Origin: Planctomycetota bacterium
GTDB lineage: Bacteria; Planctomycetota; Planctomycetia; Planctomycetales; Planctomycetaceae
Direction of reading: 5' to 3'
Assembly (NCBI GenBank): GCA_014584345.1
Contig: JACTNB010000025.1
Coordinates: 1-43,361, forward strand
Length of the DNA stretch: 43,361 nt
The notes beneath the pieces were generated by a model. The model saw nothing but the letters and a program-made list of their open reading frames with translations, ran no database searches and was not told the DNA's origin. A program made the position numbers and the translations under genes. Shown in pieces: positions 33,212 to 42,306 of the stretch (the first letter of the stretch is position 1; every line of letters starts with the position of its first letter).

Positions 33212-34423
33212 ATGAAAACGGTATTACTTGGTCTGTGTGTACTGGGAGTGTTCCTGCCGGTTGGTGCGTCGGAACTTCGGGCCGCCGATCCATACGAGCG
33301 GGAACGGGGTTTCCTGGTTCAAGAATACGTTCAAAAGGAGGGAATCACAAATGAGCGAGTCCTTGCGTCGATGCGCGACACGCCGCGGCACCTGTTCGTA
33401 CCGCGTGAATTATGGTCCCTGGCCTACACGGACCAAGCCTTGCCGATCGGCCATGAGCAGACCATTTCGCCCCCCTTCATCGTGGCTTATATGACGGAAA
33501 TGCTGGATCCCCAGCCGACGGATAAAGTTCTGGAGATTGGTACCGGAAGCGGATACCAGGCGGCGATCCTGGCTCCCCTGGTGAAGGAGGTCTACACCAT
33601 AGAAATCGTGGAGCCTTTGGGGAAGCGGGCGGCAGCCACGCTGAAACGCCAGCAATACCGGAATGTTTTTCCGAAAATTGGGGACGGGTTTCAGGGGTGG
33701 CCAGACAAGGCCCCCTTCGACAAGATCATCGTCACCTGTTCGCCGGAAAGTATTCCCTTGCCCTTGATCGAACAATTGAAAGAGGGGGGCAAAATGATAA
33801 TTCCGCTGGGAGAACGGTATCAGCAGGTATTTTATCTGTTGGAAAAAAAAGAAGGGAAGCTGGTTTCGCGGCAATTGCAGCCGACGCTGTTTGTCCCCAT
33901 GACGGGACAATCCGAGCAACAGCGCCGGGTCAAACCTGATCCCAGCCGTCCCCGACTGGTCAATGGTAGTTTCGAACTGGATGAAAATCAGGATGGCTTT
34001 ATCGATGGCTTTCACTATCAGCGGCGCCTGGAGTGGATGGAAGGGAATGCCCCGCATGGCAATCGCTATGTGCAATTCAGCAGCGACCAGCCCGGCCAGA
34101 TCGCGCATATGCTGCAAGGCTTCGCGATCGATGGTCGGAATGTTAAAAAGTTGCGGATATCGCTGGATGCCTGGCTGCATCAATTCGAGCCTGGCTCGGA
34201 ACCGCATCAGAAACCCGGCCTCGTGATCCACTACTACGATGAACGGCGCAAGCCGCTGGCATCAAACCGGGTGGGGGATTGGACCGTGGGAAATCAATGG
34301 GAACGACTGGACCACACCGTGAATGTCCCCTCCGAGGCCCGGGAAGCCATCGTGCAAATCGGGCTGAACGGTGCCACGGGCAAAGTGTCGGTCGATGATG
34401 TGGCCGTGACGCCTGTCAACTGA
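33212..34423 (+). CDS. pcm: exported protein-L-isoaspartate O-methyltransferase with C-terminal module
   Basis: This 403-residue protein has a clear signal peptide (about 1-25, VLLGLCVLGVFLPVGAS). The PCMT domain (about 30-235) contains the substrate segment ALPIGHEQTISPPFIVAYM and the S-adenosylmethionine loop EIGTGSGYQAA (108-118). It methylates L-isoaspartyl residues to start their repair. Residues about 247-403 form a beta-rich domain (LVNGSFELDENQDGFIDGFHY, VSVDDVAVTPV) resembling carbohydrate-binding/galactose-binding-like modules. Ordinary Pcm is cytoplasmic and about 210 residues long, so the export signal and extra module are unusual. ATG 33212 follows AGAGG. A periplasmic methyl donor supply is not obvious, so location and activity need proof. 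Confidence 0.88.
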   Translation: MKTVLLGLCVLGVFLPVGASELRAADPYERERGFLVQEYVQKEGITNERVLASMRDTPRHLFVPRELWSLAYTDQALPIGHEQTISPPFIVAYMTEMLDPQPTDKVLEIGTGSGYQAAILAPLVKEVYTIEIVEPLGKRAAATLKRQQYRNVFPKIGDGFQGWPDKAPFDKIIVTCSPESIPLPLIEQLKEGGKMIIPLGERYQQVFYLLEKKEGKLVSRQLQPTLFVPMTGQSEQQRRVKPDPSRPRLVNGSFELDENQDGFIDGFHYQRRLEWMEGNAPHGNRYVQFSSDQPGQIAHMLQGFAIDGRNVKKLRISLDAWLHQFEPGSEPHQKPGLVIHYYDERRKPLASNRVGDWTVGNQWERLDHTVNVPSEAREAIVQIGLNGATGKVSVDDVAVTPVN

Positions 34424-34443
34424 TGAGGGAATCTAGAATCCGG

Positions 34444-34467
34444 ACCGTTCCCCTGGAAATGAACGGT
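34444..34467. terminator. possible bidirectional terminator hairpin
   Basis: ACCGTTC (34444-34450) and GAACGGT (34461-34467) form a perfect 7-bp stem with a 10-base loop between the convergent pcm and DUF3299-like genes. There is no run of T on either side, so it is a weak intrinsic terminator at best. Confidence 0.35.
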
Positions 34468-34486
34468 GAGGGGCGGCTTACGTGGA

Positions 34487-35374
34487 TTATTCGACCACAA
34501 TGGCTTCTTCGAGCACGAACAGTTGCAGCCATTCGCCTTCGTCATAGACGGGATCGAAACGCAGGATTCCAATGACATCGTATGGTCGTCCCTGGATGTA
34601 GTGCGTCGATTTTCCGGCTTGCATCAGCGTGGAAATGCGGTCGTAGACCTTGGGGGTGCGGCCAAAACAGCAGATCTCGTTGTCGCGTACATGCTGAAAA
34701 TAGGTAATGCCCGATTGTGTCAGCGTGGGAAACATAAAGCCGCGAATACGGACTTTCTTGCCATTCAACTCCCGCAGCCATTCCGGAAACATCTCGATGG
34801 CATTTTCGGGAACCGGTTCCATGTTCAGGACCTTGAGCAGGTCGATGTCGTCAAAAGTGACACGCAGGGCCTGCTCGGGGCCTTCGGGACGGAAACTCTT
34901 GTGAGGAATCAATAAGCGAGGAATTCGCGGTTCGAGAAGCACTTCCGGTTTGTCCGGCATGCTTGCCGCGCTGGGGGGACTCCCCTGCGTGGTTTCTTCC
35001 TTTATTAGCGGGATAGTCGAAGTTGCCAAAGCGTTTGCTGGCGGAGCGTCCTGGTGGCCAGGGTTAACAGGCGGTGCCGCTGTCTCCGGCTTTTCCATGG
35101 CAGGGCCTGGCGTCACTTTATTGGCCGGAGGAACAGAACCAGGCATATCGCTTGGCGCATCAGCGGGCTTTGTCGTTTCCGCGATTTGTGTCGCCGAGGT
35201 TTCACCTGCCCCAGGATCCAATTCCGTGGATTGGGAGATCTCGGGCCTTTTCCCTTCGTCCCAGGAAAGTTCGCGATAAGCGTCCTGTTCCGCTGGGCTA
35301 CAACCGCCCAGCAGCAGTAGCAGCAAAGACATTGCCCGGCCGAACGCAGGGGTCCGGGAGGGAATCTGGTGCAT
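34487..35374 (-). CDS. DUF3299-like lipoprotein with CCFG motif
   Basis: This 295-residue putative lipoprotein has a leader ending in a lipobox (LLGGC, Cys25). A disordered Pro/Ala/Glu-rich linker (about 30-150) is followed by a C-terminal domain (about 160-295) with KVRIRGFMFPTLTQSG and NEICCFGRTPKVYD, similar to DUF3299-like domains. The neighbouring upstream protein carries the matching KGYMYPQRQTQG and GECCFGGQPNPTD, so the two are paralogous in this domain. The paired cysteines could bind metal or form a disulfide (inference). ATG 35374 lies 8 bp after the neighbour's stop. The frame is open further upstream, but that part overlaps the neighbouring gene. Confidence 0.78.
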   Translation of the reverse strand: MHQIPSRTPAFGRAMSLLLLLLGGCSPAEQDAYRELSWDEGKRPEISQSTELDPGAGETSATQIAETTKPADAPSDMPGSVPPANKVTPGPAMEKPETAAPPVNPGHQDAPPANALATSTIPLIKEETTQGSPPSAASMPDKPEVLLEPRIPRLLIPHKSFRPEGPEQALRVTFDDIDLLKVLNMEPVPENAIEMFPEWLRELNGKKVRIRGFMFPTLTQSGITYFQHVRDNEICCFGRTPKVYDRISTLMQAGKSTHYIQGRPYDVIGILRFDPVYDEGEWLQLFVLEEAIVVE

Positions 35375-35382
35375 CAAACAAT

Positions 35383-36090
35383 TCAGAATGCGGAACGGGA
35401 ACGTTCGCAACGAATGGCTTCCAGGGCATAGACGGGCTGCAGGCCTTCGGGGGTCGTGTTGGAGGTCAGTTTCAGTTTGCCCGCAACTGCAACCCGCCCC
35501 TGGCTGTAATTGACTCCGCCCGGATTTTTCATCTGGACCAGAATCATATCGGTTGGATTCGGCTGTCCTCCGAAGCAACATTCGCCCGTGTCTTTCAGTA
35601 AGAGGAACTCCAGCAGTCCCTGGGTCTGTCGCTGAGGATACATGTACCCCTTCAGGAAGACCTGCTGGTCCATCAGCGCGGCAACATCGGGGTGCAGCCC
35701 CAGTTTCCCTTCCGTGACCTGGAAACCTTTCGCGGAGATATCCTGCGAGAAGCTGACGCGGCGATACCCCTCGGGAACTTCCGTCCGATAAGCATAAACC
35801 TGACTGGTTATCCCAACAAGAGCAAATACCAGGGAGAGTATAAGCCCCGCAACGGCTCCCCAGAGGCCACTATACATCCCCTCGCCACTGCGTACGGCCC
35901 ACAGGGCTGCCCCGCCGACTCCCACACCGATCAGAGCGATCAGAATTCCCACCACTCCCAGCAGCGAACTGGCGGAAAGTACGCCCAGGGCAACACTCAC
36001 GGGCACAATCACTGGTGTTGGGCGGTAATCAAATTCCGTCGCTTGGAGATCCAATGCGACAAACTTCTGATTCGCAACAGTGGTCGACAT
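35383..36090 (-). CDS. membrane-anchored DUF3299-like protein with CCFG motif
   Basis: This 235-residue protein has a short N-terminus, then hydrophobic segments at about 25-65 (IVPVSVALGVLSASSLLGV and a glycine-rich stretch) and about 84-105 (GAVAGLILSLVFALVGI). Its C-terminal periplasmic domain (about 115-235) contains QQVFLKGYMYPQ and TGECCFGGQPNP. AAGGA 8-9 bases upstream supports ATG 36090 rather than the open extension to 36207. It forms an operon with the lipoprotein that shares its domain. No enzymatic function was recognised. An envelope pair working together is plausible (inference). Confidence 0.78.
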   Translation of the reverse strand: MSTTVANQKFVALDLQATEFDYRPTPVIVPVSVALGVLSASSLLGVVGILIALIGVGVGGAALWAVRSGEGMYSGLWGAVAGLILSLVFALVGITSQVYAYRTEVPEGYRRVSFSQDISAKGFQVTEGKLGLHPDVAALMDQQVFLKGYMYPQRQTQGLLEFLLLKDTGECCFGGQPNPTDMILVQMKNPGGVNYSQGRVAVAGKLKLTSNTTPEGLQPVYALEAIRCERSRSAF

Positions 36091-36198
36091 ACTCAAATCC
36101 TTGTAGCCAAGGCAGATAAAGCAAAATGGCGAGCCCCGGCGGAAATGTCTGAGGGATTCAGCAGGGGCTTCATTGCTTGCAAAATATTTTTCAAAACA

Positions 36199-36226
36199 AT
36201 CATACACACAGCCTGCGGCAGTGCAA
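36199..36226 (-). promoter_or_regulatory. candidate promoter for the DUF3299-like pair
   Basis: On the minus strand, TTGCAC (36221-36226) and TATGAT (36199-36204, 5 of 6 to consensus) are 16 bp apart in an AT-rich stretch. The leader to ATG 36090 would be about 100 bases. Confidence 0.4.
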
Positions 36227-36297
36227 ATTAATTTCGTTTAGCATCCTTAGATACGGAAAGTTCAGCGGAATGTTGGATAAAATTGGGATATCAGGAA

Positions 36298-37005
36298 TTA
36301 CTGATCAATAGTACCCGACTCCAGGATTTTGCGGGCAAGCACCAGCGACTCTTCCGAAATGCCCGCGGCGGACAGGTCTGTCAGGGTTTCCGTGTAATCG
36401 TACGCGATACGCTTGAATTTAACATGCCCCTGTTCCAAAACGGCATAACTGGCGGAGGCAATCCCATCTCGCGGCTGGCCAACGCTGCCGGGATTAACGA
36501 TTCTCAGGCCATGGCACTCGATTTCGAAGGGGATGTGGGTATGACCAACCAGCAGGATATCCGCCTGAAGATTGCGTGTCGGTTCCTCCCAGCGGGTGAC
36601 ATCGGGTAGCAGATATTCCCCCAGAGGATCGCGCGGCGTGGCGTGCAGGAGACGCAGTTTCAGTCCGTCTCGATAGAGTGTCAATTGCGTCGGCAAACCT
36701 CCCAGATAATTCAATTCCGAGCAGTTTAATTCTTGCCAGTGAATCTGGCGTGTTTCATTGAGAAATTGCTTCAATCCGGAAACATGGGGACGCCTGCGGA
36801 TGAATTGCGCCACCGCATGATCGTGATTCCCCCGGATCACCTGGCTGGCATGGGCTTGCACCCAGCGGATGACTTCTCGGGCCGACACGCCATAATCGAC
36901 CAGATCCCCGAGGACGAGGCATTCGTCGCAGTCGGGTTCCGCCCGCGCGATGGCCCTCAAGGCGGGCCAGTTCGCGTGAATATCCGCCAGCACCAGAATT
37001 CGCAT
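36298..37005 (-). CDS. metallophosphoesterase (calcineurin-like, YfcE/MJ0936 type)
   Basis: This 235-residue hydrolase carries the full set of calcineurin-like metal motifs: LADIHAN (D-x-H, residues about 6-12), GDLVDYG (about 33-39), GNHDHA (about 58-63), HATPRD (about 121-126) and GHTHIP (about 153-158). It probably hydrolyses a phosphodiester or phosphomonoester in the cytoplasm using two metals; the substrate is unknown. It lies 33 bp after the CoaB-type gene and is likely co-transcribed with it. Confidence 0.88.
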   Translation of the reverse strand: MRILVLADIHANWPALRAIARAEPDCDECLVLGDLVDYGVSAREVIRWVQAHASQVIRGNHDHAVAQFIRRRPHVSGLKQFLNETRQIHWQELNCSELNYLGGLPTQLTLYRDGLKLRLLHATPRDPLGEYLLPDVTRWEEPTRNLQADILLVGHTHIPFEIECHGLRIVNPGSVGQPRDGIASASYAVLEQGHVKFKRIAYDYTETLTDLSAAGISEESLVLARKILESGTIDQ

Positions 37006-37038
37006 CCCCTATACTCCAGAAGCGGGAGAAACCCCGGC

Positions 37039-37692
37039 TCAAGTTAACCCTGCCCGAGCGGTATTCCGCACTGCTAATTGCCCCAGCACCCATTCTACCA
37101 GACACGCTGAAACTTCCGCCTTGGTCCCTGCCCAACTCGCAACGACATTTCCCAGGGCGTCGAGCAATTCGACGGAATTCGATTCCGATGCTATCGCTTC
37201 GGGACGATTCAATACGATCCAATCGCAATTCTTGCGACGCAGTTTCTGCAAGGCGTTTTCGCGCTCATTCTGCGCCTCCAGGGCAAAACCGACGATCCAT
37301 TGTTCGGGCCGCTTGGTGTTTCCCATCGCGGCCAGGACATCATCGGTTTCAATCATTTCCAGGGCGATCGGGTCCCCCGTCTTCGACATTTTTCCATGCA
37401 CGCGCTGTCGCGGCTTGTAATCGCAGACCGCAGCGGCCGCGATGACGCCCTGGCAACGGGGAAATAATTCCTGGCAAACCTGCATCATCTGGTCCGTCGA
37501 TTCCACCGCATGAAATTCGCAGCCCACGGGCGGTGTCAGCGAGACGGGCCCACTCACCAGTACGGCGGTGTGACCAGCCTGTTGCAGCGCCTGCACGATG
37601 GCGTATCCCATGCGGCCACTGCTGGCATTCGATATGTAACGCACATCATCCAGATATTCGCGGGTCGGGCCGGCTGTGACCAGAATTCTCAT
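37039..37692 (-). CDS. coaB: phosphopantothenoylcysteine synthetase domain (CoaB), stand-alone
   Basis: This 217-residue protein has the CoaB signatures TAGPTREYLDDVRYISNASSG (about 6-26) with GRMGYAIV, AAAVCDYKP (about 85-93), and the lysine-rich KMSKTGDP (about 99-106). CoaB joins 4'-phosphopantothenate and cysteine in coenzyme A synthesis. In most bacteria it is fused behind the decarboxylase CoaC (about 400 residues in all); here the CoaC half is absent and no CoaC is seen in the window. ATG 37692 gives the expected MRILVTAGPTR start. Confidence 0.88.
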   Translation of the reverse strand: MRILVTAGPTREYLDDVRYISNASSGRMGYAIVQALQQAGHTAVLVSGPVSLTPPVGCEFHAVESTDQMMQVCQELFPRCQGVIAAAAVCDYKPRQRVHGKMSKTGDPIALEMIETDDVLAAMGNTKRPEQWIVGFALEAQNERENALQKLRRKNCDWIVLNRPEAIASESNSVELLDALGNVVASWAGTKAEVSACLVEWVLGQLAVRNTARAGLT

Positions 37693-37753
37693 TGTGGGAT
37701 TCCAATTTGCCCGGATTTCTCACCCGGGTCAATAGAACAGGATTGCTGACTTC

Positions 37754-37897
37754 GACGAACTAGCCGCGCCCATCAGGAAGCGGGCCAGCTGGGGGGTTCC
37801 TCCTGGAACACTCCTTGGACACCACTTCAAATCTGGCAATGTATTGTGATAAACCGAACCCCGGCCTGGCCCGCTTCCTGACGGGCGTGGCAAGTTT
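37754..37897. repeat. palindromic repeat element, family A copy 1
   Basis: The outer arms at 37764-37787 and 37867-37890 are inverted repeats matching at 22 of 24 positions (CCGCGCCCATCAGGAAGCGG against its complement with GGGCGTGG). The interior shares blocks with the copy at 43216-43361, including GGTTCC and GTGATAAACC-like segments. It has no coding potential and sits in the 288-bp gap between coaB and fxsA. It is likely a small non-autonomous mobile or REP-like element. Confidence 0.7.
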
Positions 37898-37980
37898 TCT
37901 GGGGATTTTCGAGATAAAGTTTACCGCATTGGTAATTGTGAGAGAAATATGGGTTAGCCCCTATGGCTTGAACTGTTGGT

Positions 37981-38523
37981 TCAATTTGCCGAGTCGCGGG
38001 ATTGTCCAGGGGGAGTATGGGAGGTTTTTCGGGTAAATTCCACATCAATGACCTCCCCGCCTCTCCGGGGATCGGGCTGTGTCTGGGGAGCCTGTTCAGG
38101 GTATGGGGTACCGGAAGAGGAATTGAATTGCTGAAACGCGAACCCCTGCCCTGCCCGCAGGCCAATCTTGCCTGCAAGCTGAATCTTCAGCATGCGCGCC
38201 AACAGACTGCGGAACGCAGGCCACAGCAGCAGAAACCCGAACAGATCCGTTAGTATTCCCGGTGTAATCAGCAGGGCGCCCGCGAACAGGATCAGCATAC
38301 CTTCGACCAATGCGTCGGTTGGAGGGCGCCCCTGCGACAGTTCATTCTGAATTTTATACCAGACTTGAAACCCCTGAAGACGTGCCAGAACCGTGCCGAG
38401 CACTCCCGTCACCAGCACCAGGAGGATCGTCGTGGGCCAGCCGTGCCACTCACTCAGTTTGAGCAGCAATACCAGTTCGATGAATGGCACCAGGGTGAAC
38501 AACAGCAACAACCGTAATATCAC
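37981..38523 (-). CDS. fxsA: FxsA family membrane protein
   Basis: This 180-residue protein of the FxsA family was named for suppression of F-plasmid exclusion of phage T7. It has membrane segments at about 3-22 (RLLLLFTLVPFIELVLLL), 27-50 (GWPTTILLVLVTGVLGTVLA) and 75-105 (EGMLILFAGALLITPGILTDL). The family's ITPGxLTDLFG block is present. The cytoplasmic tail (about 125-180) is Pro/Gln-rich and variable. It is 72 bp after the YgfZ-like gene, and its neighbours give no functional hint. Confidence 0.88.
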   Translation of the reverse strand: MILRLLLLFTLVPFIELVLLLKLSEWHGWPTTILLVLVTGVLGTVLARLQGFQVWYKIQNELSQGRPPTDALVEGMLILFAGALLITPGILTDLFGFLLLWPAFRSLLARMLKIQLAGKIGLRAGQGFAFQQFNSSSGTPYPEQAPQTQPDPRRGGEVIDVEFTRKTSHTPPGQSRDSAN

Positions 38524-38595
38524 AATTACCTCTCCCGCCGCCGCTTCATAGCCGTACCCAGGTCAGATGAGTTGCTGTTTAATACAGACGTTGCA

Positions 38596-39609
38596 TTAAA
38601 AAACATTCGCTTCCCGATACCCCGAGGGAAGTCGCAGATACACGGTTTGCCCGGTTGCGGAAAATTCCCGCCTCAGCATGGCGAGGCCCACGCCCCGCGG
38701 CTTGGCTTCCTCGGGGAGCCAGGCAAACGAAGTGACCGTGCCGATTTCCTTTTGTCCGTCGGGTGTGGAAACAATTTCGGCTCCGGTGAAATCGCCCATT
38801 GCCGGATCCGGATTTCGCAGTTCGACACTCCGCAACAGGCGATTTACGTGCCCCAAGGCATCGATGCGGGCAATCGGCTCTTGCCCCAGATAACACCCTT
38901 TCCGGAAGGAAATCGCGTCCGCGGTGCGGTCCACTTCCTGAGCCAGCGTCTCCTCGGTGAAATCCGTGCCGAATAGCGGAAATCTCGCCCGTATCCGCAG
39001 CGCATGCCAGGCGGGGGGGGATCCCGGTATGGCTCCCGCCGACTGCAAGCACTGCACAATCCCCTCGGCACCACGAATTTCCGTGGAAAGCAGTATCCCC
39101 TGCTCTTTCATCCAATCGACTCTTCGGGCATGGACTGTCTGGTTATCCATCGAGATGGCGCGGGACGTCCCTGGTGCGAGCGTCTCCGCGGTTGGGGTGA
39201 TTCGTCCCAACATTCGCAACACCTCTGGCCCCGTCAGGAAAAACAGCCGCCGTTGTTGGGTTGTGGGGAGTAACTGCACATCTTCCGTGATGAGATAGCG
39301 ATCGAGGTGGGGCACCAGGACCTCGTTCGCACCGGGAACCGAGTCGAGAATCAGCCGACCGGTCTCGGCAAAAACAAAAACGTGGGCCAGAACTTTTCCC
39401 TTGATATTCGTGGCAAAGGCCTCGCAGGAATTTCCGACCGGCAGGTTTTTAATTTCGTTCGTGCAAAAACCATGCAGGAATGCGTGGCGATCTCGGCCCT
39501 TCAATGTCAGTTCGTCGCGAGAAGAAACATCGAAGTACACAGCGGAATTCAGCCCTGCAAGGAATTCCTCCCGCCAGGGGCATGCATCGCTCTCGGTTGC
39601 GTGGTTCAC
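38596..39609 (-). CDS. ygfZ: folate-binding protein YgfZ/GcvT-like
   Basis: This 337-residue member of the aminomethyltransferase/YgfZ family has the YgfZ signature KGCYLGQE at 237-244, followed by PIARIDALGHVNRLL. YgfZ supports folate-dependent steps of iron-sulfur cluster assembly or repair and tRNA modification; glycine cleavage GcvT lacks this cysteine motif. The N-terminal folate-binding folds include TLKGRDRHAFLHGFCTNEIK. ATG 39609 is preferred, with no good Shine-Dalgarno visible. The 122-bp gap to the UvrA-like gene upstream holds nothing clear. Confidence 0.88.
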   Translation of the reverse strand: MNHATESDACPWREEFLAGLNSAVYFDVSSRDELTLKGRDRHAFLHGFCTNEIKNLPVGNSCEAFATNIKGKVLAHVFVFAETGRLILDSVPGANEVLVPHLDRYLITEDVQLLPTTQQRRLFFLTGPEVLRMLGRITPTAETLAPGTSRAISMDNQTVHARRVDWMKEQGILLSTEIRGAEGIVQCLQSAGAIPGSPPAWHALRIRARFPLFGTDFTEETLAQEVDRTADAISFRKGCYLGQEPIARIDALGHVNRLLRSVELRNPDPAMGDFTGAEIVSTPDGQKEIGTVTSFAWLPEEAKPRGVGLAMLRREFSATGQTVYLRLPSGYREANVF

Positions 39610-39732
39610 AGGTTTATCCGTTGTCCGTTGTTTGAATTTTTATACTGCCCTGGGGCGTTGAATTTATGCCGAGGCATTGAACATTGAGTACCGTCGTCGC
39701 TCATCGTGGGGACAGTCCCGGCCCATGGATGA

Positions 39733-42306
39733 TTAAGTGTTCCGGGGGCCACAGTACAGGATCTCCCCCCCCTGTTCCGCCGCTCCTGGCCCCAGTTCGA
39801 TATGCCAGTCCGAGGCGGAGAGCATCAACGGATGGTGTTCAATCACGATGATGCTACTGCCACTCTTGACGAGACGCCGCAGGCAATCTATGAGCCGCGA
39901 CACATCTCGCCAGTGCAGTCCGCTGGTCGGTTCGTCGAGGATCAACAGACTTCCCGGACGCGGCAACGCCAGTTCCAGGGCCAGTTTCATACGTTGGGCT
40001 TCTCCTCCGGAAAGCGATCTCGCGGTTTGTCCCAGCGAGAGATACCCTATACCTATTTCCTGAAAGGGCTTGAGCTTGCGGACAATCGAATCGTACTCGC
40101 TCCAGAACTCCAGGGCCTCGTCGATGGTCATGCGGAGCAACTCGGCACAATCTCGACCCTGGTATTTTACGGTCAGGGTCGCGGGATTAAAGCGCCGGCC
40201 TCGACAAACAGGGCAGATCATCCGATTCTCGGCCAAGAGTGAGAGCTTGACCTGCATTTCCCCGCGCCCCTGACATTCAGGACACGTTCCTTGGCGGGAA
40301 TGAATACTGAATCGACCACTTCCGAACCCCCGGATCCGCGCGGCACGTGTACGGGCCAGAATTTTCTGTACATCCTGCCACATGCCGGAATATGTTGCGG
40401 GACATGAACGAGACTGTTTAGCAGGGGGGCTTTGGTCGACAATATTGAGTTGCGTGACAGGTTCATCCAGCGATAACTGCCCATTCGCCTGTCGTTGTAG
40501 ATGGAGAGACTGAGAACTGACAGCCTCTCGAACCAGGGGGGCCAGGGCATCCAGAATGAGCGTGCTTTTTCCTGAACCACTCACGCCCGTCACGCAGATC
40601 AGGTGTTTCAAGGGGAATTGAATCGAAACAGATTTGAGATTGTGCAAACGGGCTTCGTTCAGTCGCACCAGGGGAAACGCAGCAAGCTCGCTCGGCATGA
40701 CTTGGAACGCAGGCTGATTGCCTTGGGGCGACTCCGCCTGTTGAATGGCTATTCCCGTAGGAACCGTTGATGCGCGCAGTTCCGCGGGCGAGCCTTGAAA
40801 TATTACTTCGCCTCCCGCGCGTCCTCCCCCTGGACCCAGTTCGATCACATGATCGGCCGCCAAGACCACGCGCAGGTTATGCTCGACACAAATTACGGTG
40901 TTCCCTTCCGCACTCAGGCGGCGCAAGATTTCGATGAGTCGATCCGCATCGTGCGCATGCAAGCCGGCCGTAGGCTCGTCCAGCATATAACAACTTCCCT
41001 GCAACTGAGTCCCCAGACATCGTGCCAGACGCGCCCGCTGCCGTTCTCCTCCCGAAAGCGTATCGGCCGCTCGATCGAGGGAGAGGTACGATAAGCCCAC
41101 GCCCCTCAAGAATTCCATTCGATAAAGCAGCGGTTCCGTCAGTTGCCGCAACATTAATGACGTTTCGGGTGAAGTGGCCTGTTCCGAAAGGTGTCTCAGC
41201 CAGGCTTCCGCACGCGGCAGTGGCCACGAGAGCAAGTCCGGCAAGGTGATTCCCGCGACCCTCACGTGCGACGAGAATTCATTCAAGCGGCGTCCCTTGC
41301 AGGCGGGGCATGACTGTCGCTCCTCGCCACGCAGGTCGACAGACGCAACGTCCTCTTCTGCTTCGTCAAACTCGTCCTGCGTGGTTGCAGGGAGTGTCTG
41401 CCATTGACCCGTACCGGTACAAACCGGACATGCCCCTTGCGGAGTAGACCAACTGAACAATGCCGGTTCCAGAGGAGGAAACGTGCGATCGCACCGGGGG
41501 CAACACAGGTGAGTCTGAAAAATGGAATCCAGCCATTCTCCGGACTGCTGAATACATGCTATGCAACTCCCATTTCCTATCCGCAAGGCCTGGCCCACGG
41601 ATTCCGCCAGGCGTGAGCGAATATCTTCCCTGAGGATCAAGCGGTCCACCACGACATCGATCGAGTGCTTACCCGGAGCATTGTATTCACCCGTTTCACC
41701 CAGTTCCACGATCTCGCCGTTGATCCGCGCGCGAACGAATCCTTCCCGCGCGATTCGTTCCAGCATCTGCCGCGGATCCCCCGATGTTTCCCGGACCAGG
41801 GGAGCCAGCACCAGCATCTTCGTTCCTGCGGGGTGTTGCAGCAGGGATGAGATAATTTGTTCGCACGTTTGCGCCACCACCGCGATCTGGCACTGGGGGC
41901 AATACACCACACCCGAACGTGCATAGAGAACCCGCAGGTAATCCAATACTTCGGTAATATTGGCCACGGTACTGCGTGGGCCCGGTCGGAGTTGTTCCTG
42001 CCGCACCGCGATGACAGGAGGCAACCCCGCCACGGAATCCACGTCGGGGCGCGGCAAGGCCGCGAGACAGGATCGTGAACGCCCCGATAACGTGCGCAAC
42101 AGGCGTCGCTGCCCTTCTGCAAACAATGTATGGAATGCCAGCGAGCTTTTTCCGGAACCACTCACGCCCGTGATCACCGTCAAGGCCTGCCTGGGAATTC
42201 TGACCTCGATATCCCGCAGATTATGCGTCCGCGCGCCTGTGATCTGAATGACGGACCGTGCGAGGGAAGAAATTTCAAGGGACATGGCAAGGTGTCGGCA
42301 AGACAT
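39733..42306 (-). CDS. uvrA: UvrA-like excinuclease ATPase lacking the insertion domain
   Basis: This 857-residue protein is shorter than the usual about 940. It has two ABC halves: Walker A GVSGSGKSS (about 47-55) with LSGGERQRARLARCLG and LDEPTAGLH, then a second GVSGSGKST with LSGGEAQRMKLALELAL and LDEPTSGLH. Three zinc-type cysteine pairs are visible: CPRC...CPVC, CPACKGRRL and CPEC...CPVC. A UvrB-binding-like region (about 110-250) is present. Between CPVCTGTG and CPACKGRRL only about 35 residues remain, where canonical UvrA has an insertion domain of about 100 or more. ATG 42306 or ATG 42285 (MSLEISSL) may be the start. It could be a divergent paralogue of the main UvrA. Confidence 0.88.
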   Translation of the reverse strand: MSCRHLAMSLEISSLARSVIQITGARTHNLRDIEVRIPRQALTVITGVSGSGKSSLAFHTLFAEGQRRLLRTLSGRSRSCLAALPRPDVDSVAGLPPVIAVRQEQLRPGPRSTVANITEVLDYLRVLYARSGVVYCPQCQIAVVAQTCEQIISSLLQHPAGTKMLVLAPLVRETSGDPRQMLERIAREGFVRARINGEIVELGETGEYNAPGKHSIDVVVDRLILREDIRSRLAESVGQALRIGNGSCIACIQQSGEWLDSIFQTHLCCPRCDRTFPPLEPALFSWSTPQGACPVCTGTGQWQTLPATTQDEFDEAEEDVASVDLRGEERQSCPACKGRRLNEFSSHVRVAGITLPDLLSWPLPRAEAWLRHLSEQATSPETSLMLRQLTEPLLYRMEFLRGVGLSYLSLDRAADTLSGGERQRARLARCLGTQLQGSCYMLDEPTAGLHAHDADRLIEILRRLSAEGNTVICVEHNLRVVLAADHVIELGPGGGRAGGEVIFQGSPAELRASTVPTGIAIQQAESPQGNQPAFQVMPSELAAFPLVRLNEARLHNLKSVSIQFPLKHLICVTGVSGSGKSTLILDALAPLVREAVSSQSLHLQRQANGQLSLDEPVTQLNIVDQSPPAKQSRSCPATYSGMWQDVQKILARTRAARIRGFGSGRFSIHSRQGTCPECQGRGEMQVKLSLLAENRMICPVCRGRRFNPATLTVKYQGRDCAELLRMTIDEALEFWSEYDSIVRKLKPFQEIGIGYLSLGQTARSLSGGEAQRMKLALELALPRPGSLLILDEPTSGLHWRDVSRLIDCLRRLVKSGSSIIVIEHHPLMLSASDWHIELGPGAAEQGGEILYCGPRNT

